Assembly: GCA_018873245.2 (NCBI GenBank)
Contig: JAEMBT020000001.1
Span: forward strand, 15,634,220 to 15,698,219
Reading direction: 5' to 3'
From: Archegozetes longisetosus
Lineage: Eukaryota > Arthropoda > Arachnida > Sarcoptiformes > Trhypochthoniidae
DNA length: 64,000 nt
The number at the start of each line of letters is the position of its first letter. The stretch's first letter is position 1. Shown here one piece after another: positions 12,801 to 26,800 of this stretch. The notes under the pieces were generated by a model. The model ran no database searches. It was not told the DNA's origin and worked only from the letters and a program-made list of their open reading frames with translations. The position numbers and the translations under genes were made by a program.

Positions 12801-15800
12801 AAAAGATTAATGACTTGTTTGTCTCAAGTCATAAGTTCAGAATGTATGATGTAGGGATATAGTAAACTCTCCTAAGCAAAATTACCATAAATAAAATTGT
12901 CATAAAGTCAATTCTCATAAACCTTGCTTTCCTCTTCTATTAAGCTGATTGACTCAACAAATATTTCTGTTTAGTGGTTTAGTTGATTATATTTGTTGTC
13001 AAATCTAAAAGTAAAGTCTTTTTAAATATATACTTTTCTGTATAACAATATTTATTGAGTTGTACTCAACTTGACTATAACATAACAACATAACATCTAT
13101 GTTCTTTTATGACGGATAGGGAAAAGTGTTGAAAGTACGAATCATACTCTGTTTATTTAAAAAAACGTGTCTAGTCTATACAGTTGACTAATTAAAGTGA
13201 TATGCAGTCAACTATATATTTAAAGTAAAAAGTACACAACCTATCAACTTGGTAGCGTGTTCAATTTTCTTCAGCCATACAAAATTACTATCGGGTATTC
13301 GCTATAAAAGCATCTTCAAAAGTATATCAAAACTTTTTTCTTGAGTTGATAAAAAGTTATGAATGATAATGTGAATGATTGAGTATGATTTTGAACATTT
13401 TATGGATTAAGTTCACACTTAAATCAAATAAACGCTGAAGATGGTGTATAAAACGGATGAAAGGGTTTTTATTGTGAACATCTTTGTGAAAATCAACATT
13501 GAGAATGAAATAAAAAATAGCTCTTGGAATGCTCATAAATACATCTAATAATATGATCAAACGGGGTAAGGCCTGTTCGGAATGCGAAGGAAAACATTTT
13601 CAACATTTAGTTTAATCGATTTTTTCTGTTTGAACACTATTTTTTTAATTACTCATATGAATAGAATGAATAAAAGTTGAAACTAACATTTCTAAAGGTT
13701 GCTAATCATTCAATGCAGATATCGTGTACTTAAAAATGATTAACTTAAATCAATTAACTGCAAATGTTAGATGTACTTTTATAGCAAACACCCGATATTA
13801 AGATCAATGACATTTCTTAGAAATATGCTAATAAATATAATAAATGTCATTATTCGTAGATATCAAAGAAAGTTTTTAATGATTAAAGAAAATGAAACTT
13901 ACTTATGATGAACAACATCATAAAAAAGACATATTTGTTAACACAAAATGTTGAATAGGGCAATAAAAACAGGGTTTAGGATAGTTAACTTTAGAACAGT
14001 GATTTTTATGATAATTTTAGTCTAGAGAGTTGATCAGAAAGGGTGATATATAGAAAATAGTTAGTCAGTATAAAATCTAATGGTAAGCACAACGTGAGAA
14101 CTAAAGTCGAGAAACGAAGTTTGAGCTAAAAGGTTTTTAATTAGAAGTCAACGTGTGTATGCTCAAATTTAGCATATGAAATTGAAATGAAAATTCTAAT
14201 TATTTCAACTTTAGTAACTAACCTCATATTTATATTTCTACTAATTAAATATCTGGAGCTTTATATCTATTCCTCTGAGAAATTGATTCCTCAGTAGGAG
14301 TAAATCAAAAATTGATTTACTTGTGCTCTTAAAGAGAAAGTTCTTATTTAATGTTTGTTCAGACTTAATGAATAAGCTATGAGTGACAGGAAGTCATTTG
14401 AGCTTAATTAAAGCCACTGAAAATCAATGAGATCCTTCGGAGTTAATTATTTCAATGTTATTTCATTGAATTATTTTATAATTTCAACCTCAGTCTAAAA
14501 GCTTTTCACATTGAATTTGCCTTTTTTGTTGAATCACTCATTCAATTATATGGAGTTTCTTCAAGTTTTTCTTCAGCTTTTCAAGAGTTAAAGATCTGAT
14601 ACTCGAATCTTATGCATGACTTTCGCAAATTTATTTAGCTTTTGGCAACAAAAAACAACTGAGCAAAAGTTGAAAAAATGTGATGTGATTTACAAAAGAA
14701 ATAGTGACAAATATGAGAATTTTATTATTAAGTAGGCATTAATGATTTCAAAAGAATTATAAAAGCTTTTTGGCTAACCCTTCAAAATAATTGTGCAGTT
14801 CTAAGAAAGCCTATTATTTTGTTTAAGTCAATTTTGTATAGATTTCTAACTGGATTTGGTGCTTTTACTCTTGCTGTTTCAAAGATAGACTTTGATTTTT
14901 TCTGTAGAGCCTACAGTATGTGGTGTTTTATTTCCATTTAATTTCAATGTAATGTATTATTTGAAAGGACTAGAGTTATTTGCATTTTATTGCCAATCTT
15001 TAATGTACTTATTCTGAGCAAAACTCGTGCTCTAACTAAATAAAATATACCGCCCGCTCGCAAAATGGGAATACAGTATAAAACATAAAATTTAAATTGC
15101 TTATAGACATGAATCCGATATTAAGATTGAACACGGAACTGTATATTTCGGATGTTTTTTGTGCTCTTCAATTATTAAAAGCAATAGTTTATGAGTTTTT
15201 CAATTAAGTAGATTTCGGAAACTCAGAACAGCCGATTAAGACAAGAAATTACTGTACTTTATTTGGCAAATATCGACACTTAAAAATTCATAAAGTTTTC
15301 AGAGCATCAAGAAGGCTAAATTGAAATGAATTTAAATGTTTGCTCATATAACGCGCAGTGCTATTTCGATCAATAATATATACGTAAAGGGTTGCAAAAT
15401 TTCGGTCATTACAGGTTTATAAATTGAGTTTAAGTTCTGAGTAAAACAGTCTATTGTCGAAATAAACACAATCAGATCATTTAGTAGCTTTCGATGGCCT
15501 TCAATTGTATTAAAAGAATGCTGAATGAATTCTAAAATTTTTAGTCTATCTTTTACCACATTTTAAGTATTGATTCTGTTTTTGTCTGTTAAACCAATAT
15601 TGTTGTAAATGCTATAATGGAGAGTGTGGTAACAATATGGCCAAACTGAGCGGGTGGAGAAATAGTGCTAATTTGAGCATCCAATCAGGCACTTGTAGAC
15701 ACTACCGATTATAAGACCAAAATTTGATTGCTTTCTCCCACGCAAAGTAGTCTTTTCTCAACTGACTCTTCCTCATCACATAAATACAACTTTACCATAA

Positions 15801-16604
15801 AAATTCTCATTAAATGACAATGTTTCAAGTTCTAATATCCAGTTTTATTGCTAAATTTGATGCTCAAATTTCCTTCAATTAATTTATTATGAGAATAAAC
15901 ATATGATTATCAGCAAATGATTTCTTAGGGAATTCAAATAACAACTCACTCAGACAGATAATGAGTAAACTTGTAACGAAAAATTAATATAATTATAATT
16001 ATCTGATTTGAGTTTTGAGATTCTAATCGGAGTGAATTTGAAATGAGTGGGTAGTAAAACAATGATAATTGCAATGAGAATGAGCTATATAAAATACAAA
16101 TTACCAGTGACTGAAAGTAGTGTGAATAAAATATAAGATAAAATTGATATGAAAAAAGGTATTTGGAAAGGAAAACCAATAATTTAGTGTTGAAGATATC
16201 TATTGAAGCGGTAATAGTAAGGATAGGATGACTATTTTATAAACTGTTTTGAAAAGGAGAATATTTTCTTTTTATCAACAATCCCAATGCATTTCTTATG
16301 CATACAAAAAATCGATTCCAGAATATTATCTTCTTTCCTGACGTTAACTTATTGACAAGCAGTGATATTTTGCTCAAACTCAGGATAAATGGCAACATTC
16401 TGTCTGATGACAGTTAATATTAATGAATCCATAGAGTCATCTGCACTAAATCCTATGAAAACTATATTGTATTGATCAGGACGGTAGAAAAGTTTACAAT
16501 AAAAGCAATAGACAACTGGGTCTACATTGTGTGCTCTCTATGGATGTGTTGCTCCTTGGGAAATAGAAATGACTGCTTTCATACTAAAAAACACTTTTCA
16601 TGTG

Positions 16605-16645
<41 letters not shown>

Positions 16646-19600
16646 GAGAAAGTTACTTTAACTGAAATTTGTTCAAAATCGGCTCGACACTATTATATCT
16701 CGTGCTATAACTTATAGTTACAATACTTGATTGATATTTATTTATCATTCTTGCCACTATTTGGTCGAGTTGTTGATCTGAAAAGTGATGGAAAATATAA
16801 TATTTTCATTATTGATAAATGGACATGAAAATAGCGTTTTAACAGCTTCAGTCATTACTAATGGCTAAACAATGTTTTAGAAATCAACTTAAATCGATTA
16901 AGTGCATTTAATTTAGTTTTCTAGTCTCATAGAAGAACAATTTTCAAAGACTTATTTTGGTCACAAGCCTTCTATTGAGTGGAAATTTTGACCCTTTTGT
17001 TGTCTTGTATCACGACTTTTCACTGAAAAGGTTACCCTTTCAGTTACCCTTTCATGTCGCAGTTAATTACATTCAGTGCATTGAAAGCTTTAGATAAGAG
17101 CGAATGTCAAGAAAATCAGTAGAAAAAACGAGGACTTCTTCTATCATTAGGACATGATTAGAGATTTCTGTTTGAGAACAGCTGTAAGTCTGATGAAGCT
17201 TCTCAATAGAAGTTCAAATATTACACAACTGTTAAAATAGGTTGAAACCTAACCTATATTTCATTCAGTTTTCAAATGCTGGCTTAAGCTCAATATTTTA
17301 TTTTATAATTAAATCCAGGAATAAAATGCTTTTTCAAGAATTACAAGTAGTCGTCATTTAATTCTTTACTCTTTAGCAGATTTTGAGCCAAACATATTTT
17401 GAACTTATTCTGCGTGAATGAGCTTAATTCATATGAAGTGCTTTTATATTTAATGAATGAAGCTTTTAAAATGTTAAAAGTTTCTATATTGAAGTTGAAG
17501 CCAAATTTGCGATTAAACTGCAAAATACCCAACTTTTTCAATACTCATTAAGGTTTGAAAGATTTTTACATTATGTAAATAGAAAACTCGGATATTATGA
17601 ATCAAAATTCATATTAGCTTATACTCAAGGTTTTCACTTGAGAGTCAAGTTAAATAAAAAGTTTAAATTTCTGAAATTGAATCAAAAGCTTTCTAATAGT
17701 GTTGAAGTATCTCTGGTTTACAGCTATTTTGCATGAATTAAATGAAAAAAAATTTTGTTTTTGACAACTATTCAAATATTGATTTTTCACACAATATTCA
17801 GTCATCTAAGATTTATGAGAATATAATTTATGTATTTCTTTAATATTCAAATTAAATCAGAATATCTGTGAGGATCGTGAAAAGAGCAGATGAATGATTT
17901 ATTTCTGAGGTTCTTTTTTAGAGTATATTTTCAGATTCCCTATGAATTCGTGATTTAATATTCTTAATAAGAATATTCTCAGCAGAAAAGCATATTTTTG
18001 TACAATCGATACTTTGATCTGATATGTAGATGCAATAAAACTACTTAAGAAGAGACTTGAAAAAATCAAATTCTCAAATTAAACCTACTTCAGAGACTAG
18101 AAATAGTGTTTCAGTTTAATGAGATTTTCCTTATTTACAGGCGCTCTATGTTTACGATGATCTGTTATTTGAAGTTTCAACTTCTGCTAAGCTTGAGATA
18201 AAGTTAATTAACAAAATGATTGAGTTTGAAGATTAGAGGTTGTGATTCAATTGAAAATCAAATGAGTTGCAACAACTAAGGAGTAATGAACTGAGATTAT
18301 TATAATACAAATTTTCCTAACCGATTCTATAATACTTTAAATCTCTCTCGTTCCTAACCTAACCTAAACTAACCTAAGTAAATTCAAAAGAGAACTTGGC
18401 TATAATTTGAGAAAATCATCCAAATGAACTGGACATTTATTTCAAAAGTGAATTAATGTGTCTGAGAACTCCATTTATAATTGTGGTAATGGTTGTGATA
18501 TATTGATAGTATTCTCAGTTTGAAGTACGAGGCAAGAATAAAAGGTTTGAGGCTCAACACCAATAGAAAACTATTAATTATCATGTTATTCATGACATAT
18601 TTTGAGAATAAATGATAGTTTTAATTGATCTAATCTTAATATGGTCTAATAATTTCCATTACCGATAATTATGGCTTAAATGAGTAAAACTTAAGATGCA
18701 ATTAAATGAATAGTCAGCAAAAATATGATTAATTACCAAATTGTTTCTAATTTGCAAGTTATTAATCAAAGTAAAATTTTAGTTTAAATACACAAGAGTT
18801 TAACTGTTATTAAGGTCTAGAGCTGAAGAATTATGCTAAAAGCATAAAAGCATAAAAAAGCATAAACCTTCAAATACGAAAGCATAATTATTCAGCATTA
18901 AGATATAATTGAATAACATTGATTCTCAAATTTTCATGCACAGTATTCAGTTTATTATAGGAGTATCAGATTTTTATTGAAAGCTCAAATCATTAATAAT
19001 GTGAATACATAGAAAGAATTGTATGAAAAACTTAGTTTTAGAATCAAGCCATATATAACCAATAAAAGGTTTACTATATTGATTTAGAAATCGATATTTT
19101 ATGATATATTAATGAAGAATTATTGTGAGAGACCATTATGGAGATGGATATATTCAGGAAAATGTGAGTGCATTTAGTATTCTTAAGTAGCACTAAAAGA
19201 GTTTAAGCTATGGCGCAACAAAAACATTGAATAATAAGATTTGGAGTCGCATACAATCTATACATACAAATCTCTATTTGATGGATAAAAGCTCGCTTTA
19301 GATTGAGAGTCTAACTTTTATTCACTTTATCCCTTATACTCATATCATTTATTCCCGCGATATTTCTTTCCCTTATAAGCATATTAATAATACGCTGTCA
19401 AAGATAAGTCCTATCATTCCTTTACTTAATATTCATTTGCATTCTGGTGAAGCTTCAACTCATGTATTATTTAATTTTCGCACTGTACAATTGCAGTGAA
19501 GACTCACCATTTTATATATAATTATTTGTAAGTTCAATATTATCTTAAATATATTCCAATTGAGTCACTCTGACAGTAAATCAAAGCGTAAATAAGTATT

Positions 19601-22600
19601 GATTGAGCAATTCTGGAGCATTGATCAAAGCTATGTTTTGAATAGTGAGAATCGAGTGTTGAAGAGATGAAGCCTGAAGTAAAAGTTTGTGTCAATAGAA
19701 ACAAATGGAGCTGACGAGTGAGCAACTAATGTAAACAAAACTAAGGTATTTTCTGGTGGCACATACGAGATGAGGAAATTGATTCATTGGGTAATAAATT
19801 GCAGGCAAACTATCAGTATAACTATCAGCAGACTTAGACATACAAAGAATTGCTTGAAAAACTGTTCATTTGTTAATACAGGAACAGCTTTTTCTTAGTA
19901 TAACTTATATTAATATTTATAAGTAAATACTTGTGTAGTTAACTTTAATGTATGTATTGCTTACATTTCCTTATTGTGTTCCCTATTTGTAGACTTTTCC
20001 ATTATTAAAGTGAGTATATAAATACTGAACTTCATTATTAAAGTGGGTATCTAAATAATGAACTTGATTATTAAAGCGAGTATCTAGATACTGAACTTCA
20101 TTATTGAAGCGAGTATCTAAATACTGAACTTGATTATTAAAGCGAGTATCTAAATACCGAACTTGATTATTAAAGCGAGTATATAAATACCGAACTTGAT
20201 TATTAAAGCGAGTATCTAAATACCGAACTTCTAAACTCTCATAAAAAGCTCCTATTTCTAGTTAATCTGAAACCTATCGATTTTATTATATTCTATTCTT
20301 GAAAAGTTTGCATTGCAAAAACAGACAATAAATATAATAGGATTGATCGGAAGGAGAAATAAAACTTGTTCAACGATGAATATGGTGGAAAAGAAGAGCA
20401 AATTTTTGGTTTATATTCCCAAAATGAATAGTGTAAACAAGAAGTCAAATTCGATAGTAGAATAACCTTAAAAGTTATTTCTGCATACCATCCATAACCA
20501 GATAAATTGTGCCAAATTCTGCCAGCCAAACCTCATCTCTTTTAAACTATATATTCCATAAATGATTGCTTCTTCTTGATTCATATCACGTCTGGTTTCA
20601 TACCAACCAAACATTTTTCGACCAAATATAAATAGAGAAATACCGATTGGGTAGAGAATTTACAAGAGAGAGCCCGTAATTAACTTTACTATTTCTCAAT
20701 TTTATTCTCAAAACTCAAGAATAACAAATAAAAAGTTAGGCATAAGAACAAAATTCAGCCGCCTCTTCGAGTATATACGTCTGCAGTCAATTGATTCGAT
20801 ACCGATCGATAATATCCTCAACATTCAGATGTTTCGTATATGGGCTCGGATTTAATTTGTGGAAATGAACTTCACTTATTTATGTACCCTATTAGACGAT
20901 CTCGAAACCTATTATCAGTTCAGTACTTCTGTGTCACACTGATTGCAAGGGATGCTAATGTTTGATTATCGTATGTTTAATTAGTCACACAACTCAAGCG
21001 TCATTTTTATTTTCTAATTTCCTTTTTTCGAGTCCCTCTTGCAAATCAAAGTTATCTTTATATTAATCTAATTTATCTAAATCTGGTCTTCTACGAAATT
21101 TTGAGCGTTTAGAAAAATCAAATTCTTATATAGTTTAGAAAATTATTAGGAAATTAGTTTCGATTTTTCTGATATCTCGTATTTAAAAGCAAGTAATACG
21201 GTACTAGGCATGTAATATCATCTAAAGTTTATAGTCACGCAATGTTCATAACTTAGTTTCTGATTCATTACAATAACTAAAGCTCTCTTTTCCTCCAAAG
21301 CAACCAATTATCACTGCTACTGCACAATAAGTTATCTTTTGTTATACTCTATTGTCACCCTTAAACTGGAATTAATTGAAAAATTTTCTTTCAAAAATAT
21401 TGTTTAGCTTAATATCTAGTTTAATTATAAAAAGCTCTTTTCTACTGAGATCTTATTAGGCACGAGATATAAGTTAATGAATATTTTAGAACTTTATTCT
21501 TAAGGAACTGCCTCTTCTCACGCTGACTTTTTCTTTAAATTGTTACCAATTCTCAAAATATAAAACTCAACCTTATTTTGTTTCACGCTATAGTCACTAA
21601 TTTGAATCTGACTTAAACTAAAGCTGTTTTTAATTAAGTAAATTTACATCTAGTTCTACGTAATTAAGTGAATGTTTATGTGAATTATGATAAGAATTCA
21701 TATGTATAGATAATATTCTCTGGCATGAGATATGCGGTTATTCATATCTCAAAATGATTGATAGACCAATTTGTGAAAGTTCTTCACATGAATATTCATG
21801 TAATAATTTAACTTTGTATTACATAAGAATCCACATTTAAAGCTAATATTATTTATCGTTCCATAACTTGGGCTAATAGTTACTTTTGATTCACTATCTT
21901 ATTTAAATTATCCATTTCTGGAACCTTAGTTATAATAAATCAAACCAAATATGGCACTTGTTTTGTGAAAATCTGTAAAAATAACTAAAACAAATGTACG
22001 CTTTTCTTAAGGTTTCTTTCTTCAAACTTTTCAATAATTTGCCTTTATTTCGATAGTCTTTTGTAAGCTTTCATAACTTGAAATCTATTGTTGTAATCAC
22101 AACGAAGTATTGAAAGAATCAAAAGTTGGAGTCAATGAACTCATTCAAACCTTAAATTATATTTAGAGAAAATTTTCTAAAGTCTATTATTGCAGGTAAA
22201 CATACTAATTAAAAGTATATGTTATTTGATAATTGTTTTAGAAATATTCATAACAAATTGTGATTTGAATTACACCCGACTTGCACGCAAAAGCTTAATA
22301 ATCGTTGATAGCAACCAGAAGTAATAAGTTGTGATGGCGTGCTTTCCATCAAACCACAGTATTAAACATGTTAACAAACTTATGGAATATTCAATATGGT
22401 AATCAAAACAAATCTAAAATCAAATTTACCAACGAATCCATGCGTGTAATAGACAGGTTGATATAGCAACCGTTTTTTTCTTGTTGCCATCAACGACTAT
22501 TAAGTTCTCAACTGTAAAATCTTGTTTGAAACATTCGCTAACAAAAGCTCAGCTAATTATGATTAATACAACTGAATGCAATTCAAAGAATCTTAAAATA

Positions 22601-23787
22601 ATGAATTTTTACGCATCAATTGAACATATTTGAAATTCTAGAAATTCATTGGAATTAATGAATAACGAGTGAAATTTTGAACCAACAATTGCTGGAGAAG
22701 TAGTTCGCTTATTTCAGAAGCCTTTTTACAGCACAAACTTGCAAAATATTTACAAGTATTGAATGAACGATAATTTGATCAGAGCTACGACTTACGACTT
22801 TTGTAAAATTAAGAGAGAGAAACTTTTATGGCAGAAAAAACTGGAACTTCTATTTTCTCTTCGATTACGAGCATTAGTTACTCCTGAGATAGAAATGAAA
22901 CTATGAAAAAAATAAATTTGTCGAGAAATGAACTATTGGTCTGATTAAAAAAATTGCAAAGCAACTATTGAAAAGACGAACAAATTACAGCCATAAAAAG
23001 TATAACTTTATTTGAGTAATAAAAAGTGTAAGTTAACATTTTTGCTATAAATACGTTCATTTCATAATAAATCGCTCATTATATTAAAAATATTGCATTT
23101 TCTTCCATAAAAGTTATGTTCAATATTGATGTCTAGAGAGAATTTGATGCTATCTTAAAGTTGACTATAAGATAAGGTTTTCTCGTAAATGGAAAAATAC
23201 TTAATTAAGTTTAGTTAACAATATATGTATATTTTAAGCTAAATTCAATTTGAAAATAAGAGAATAAGAAACAACTATTTGCAAACAAAAGTTATTGATC
23301 ATTTTGCTTGAAAGTTTCCAATACTATGAGTTGATGGTATCGAATGTCTTTGTTCGTTCTTGAAAAAGAATATCTTTGTACAAATAGTTGTTTTCCTTTG
23401 GCAGCAATAATTCTCAGTGATATCTATGTTAGCCATAGAATGGTCATGAACTCAATTCTATGCTCAAACATAAAGCTTTACAGAATTCAAACTGTATACG
23501 ATTCAAGTCCAGAGCTAAACAAAATAAATAAATTCTAACTAAACAAATACAATATCACTATTAAATACTGGTTTCAAATTTCAAATCAATCATTTTTCAC
23601 ATCTTAAAAGTCGTCAACTTCTCGATACAATTAAAAAGACTAGCAAAATGATTAGTTTATATATTATTTGCATCGAGTTCAGTAGAAGTATAGTTCGACT
23701 GTATCTATGAAAGTAGCGAAAAAAGAATCGATTGTAAGTGTGGAAGGCATCAAAATGATCGACCTTCTTTACTTTATTGTTATCATA

Positions 23788-23836
<49 letters not shown>

Positions 23837-26800
23837 CCCTCTGCCGTTCCCTCTCCCCATGCCTTCCCTTCCCATCTCCCTCTATAATCCACTAAACTTT
23901 ATATGATCGAAAAAATATTGCAACAGTATTTCTATGGCTAGCCCGTAAGAAGCGTCGAGTAGATGTTGATAGAAAATGAGAAAAAAGAAACTTTAGCTGA
24001 TAGAATGCTATTAATGAATTGACTTTTTATCACATGTTATATTTGTGTGTTGCCATTCTATTTCTGATTGATTTCGTATTTTAGTGCACTCATAAACGAA
24101 TTGGGCAAATAGGCTACCAAAGTATAGCACAACTACTGATATGAAGAGTCTCTTATTTTTATAGTTATGTCAGTTTTTCATGAAATGAGCTTTACTTTTA
24201 ATAATAGACACAATTTGGCCAATCAATGGATAACTAAATGTAAGAGCAGAAAATATACTACACACGAAAAGTGAGAAAACATGTCATCTTTTGGCACAAT
24301 CAAGACTACAGCTACAACAGTAATCACATCAATTTTTTTATCCTAATCGAAAAGAAGTTCTTTAAGAAGGAAAAAAATTTGATTTTCTGGAGCAGTAATA
24401 TAATTGCTATTACTATAGCATTCAATCTTACTATTTGTTACCAAATCAATGACAGTCGAATTTTTTTAGATTGTAAAAACTTTTTTTTGTAAAAATTATC
24501 CGTAAAAATGTTTTTTAAAAATCAAAAGAAAAATGCTTTAAGTACTAAAAGTTGAATACTTTCAAATACTCGTGAGATACATTTTTACACTTTTTTGCCA
24601 AACTTGTTTTGTTTTGCATAAGTATAATCTTTTTCTGATGGATTGCATTCGAACTATAGGCAAAATATTCAGATCTCATATTTCATACCTGAATAAGTAA
24701 TAAATAGGAGCTAACATTTTGTCAAACGCTTTAATCACCTTGGGAAATGCCTTAAGATAAAACCTTTCTAAGGATCCAGAAGGTATACTAAAGATCTTCA
24801 CTTAACTACAAAGATATGATAAATAATTAAGCCATTTATAAATTTATAATTTCATGTTAGATGAAAAATGTGCCTAAAAGTATGGCTAAAAAACTTGAAT
24901 ATCTGTTAATAAGAACTTTTAAATAAGAATTTAATCGATCAGAATTATATCTTTAAGCAGTATTGTTCATCAAATCATAGAGTATAACGTTTTTGGAGTC
25001 GTCAAAACAGTTTAGGTGATCGGGTCGTCAAGCATGTAATCTAGTCAGTGATCAATCAAGTTTTCTGGTCCTCGAAGGCATGACTTCTATTTGTCAAATA
25101 AAGTCCGAGAGTTCAGATTATTTGGACAGTCAGAGTATCTCCAAATAAATTAAATCAAAGATGTCATGTCTTACAATATTTTCCTATTAATTAGGCTATT
25201 ATTATTGTGAGTTCAACAACCATCACAACCAATTTCATTAGAGAGCCTACAGATCCACAAATACAAGTCTTTGATCATCCTATTGCAAAATCGGTACTCT
25301 GATACTTGAACGATAGCATGAATTGTATTAATTATGCAGATTAAATAAATAATGAAATATTTATGCAAATTATTTCAGTAGTAATGACCTAAATATCAAT
25401 TATGCAAATTTGTAAGTATGCAAAGGATATTCAACATCTACAAATAGTAAATACAAGCCTAAAGATCATTTCAATCAAAACCGATATGAATTAGTTGAAA
25501 CCAATCTCATGTGATTACATGTCTATAAGTATTCTCTCGTTCCCAAAAGGATCTGATGTCATGTAAAATATCTGGATCTGTCAGAAACACATCAATAGAT
25601 CGATCATTAATGTAGTGATCATTTCTGAAACTCAGTATGTTATCAAAATACGAGCAATAAATTAAAATAAATTCAACAAAAATGAAAATATATTAGAGAT
25701 TTATAACAGTTCTCGCAATGAACAAGTCATAGAATCAATATTTGAAATGAATGCACGAATTTAGTTTTAGCTGAAGAATTCGTTCCGAAAGAGTAGGCGA
25801 AAAATTTATTATAAGACAAAATTCAAAGTTCTTATCGAAAATCAATCGTGAAATGAATGCAAGTATGAAATATAGATTTAAAAGTAGAGGTAAGTTCGAG
25901 AGATATTATAATGTATTGACGATTGAATTCTGAAAGTCTAAATTCTGGAGTTTCAGTCAAAACTTATTCCAATTTATAATAGCCTCGAGAGTGAGTACAA
26001 AAAATGGATGTCTGACTTTTTTTTCAAATATCTATCGAGATAAGAGCTTCAAATAAACTTAGGCTAAACGGGAAATATAATAAGTTATATTAAGGTCTGT
26101 ATTGAATCTTTTATAGGAATAGTGAGGAAGAGGGAGAGAGGGAGAGAGAGGGAGAGAGAGGAGAGTGAGGGAAAGCTGTGTTTTGTGTTGCAGTCATTTC
26201 GTTACCATTCTTGCGGTCTCAAAGATGATAAGTTTGTTTGCAGTCTCACAATCGCACGGGTAATGAATAGTGGAGCACATCATAACCATCACTACTCATA
26301 GCCATCATCATTATCATCACTTTTGACTGCCAACTGGTCATAACAGTTCAATCAAAAGCTAACTATGAAATACAGTAGTGTCCAAATGATGCCAATTGAA
26401 TTTGAGTCTTAAAAAGACCATCGAATTCAATCATCATTCATTGTACTATTATTTATAAAGTTTTATATTTTTTTATGAAGTTTTTCTATTTTTTTATCAA
26501 TTTTTTCTATTTTTCGACAGCTTTTGGCTGAACAAAATTCAGACGTTATGACTCATTACTATTCGAAGAATGCATTGAACTCATTCTGAATTTTGGACTA
26601 AATTATGAAATAATAATCGGAATTATGTGTATTTAAAATTAGGTTGTGTTATATGGAGTATTTGTGACATAAAGCAGAAGTGCTTTTGAAGAGAAATACA
26701 TTTATGACAGAAAATGACGTTTGTTGGCATTAAAAGCTTTAATGGCGAGTGACAACCAATTGTATGCTTTTTTCTTCGGCATGAGTGGGGTTTTGTTTAA

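Noticed and set aside
20000-20231. CRISPR-like array
   Set aside because: Units are directly adjacent with no unique spacers, in a eukaryotic intron; it is a minisatellite.
24980-25620. Stretch with repeated GTCGTCAA and GATC words as a transposon remnant
   Set aside because: No paired ends, no second copy and no frame were found; left uncalled.
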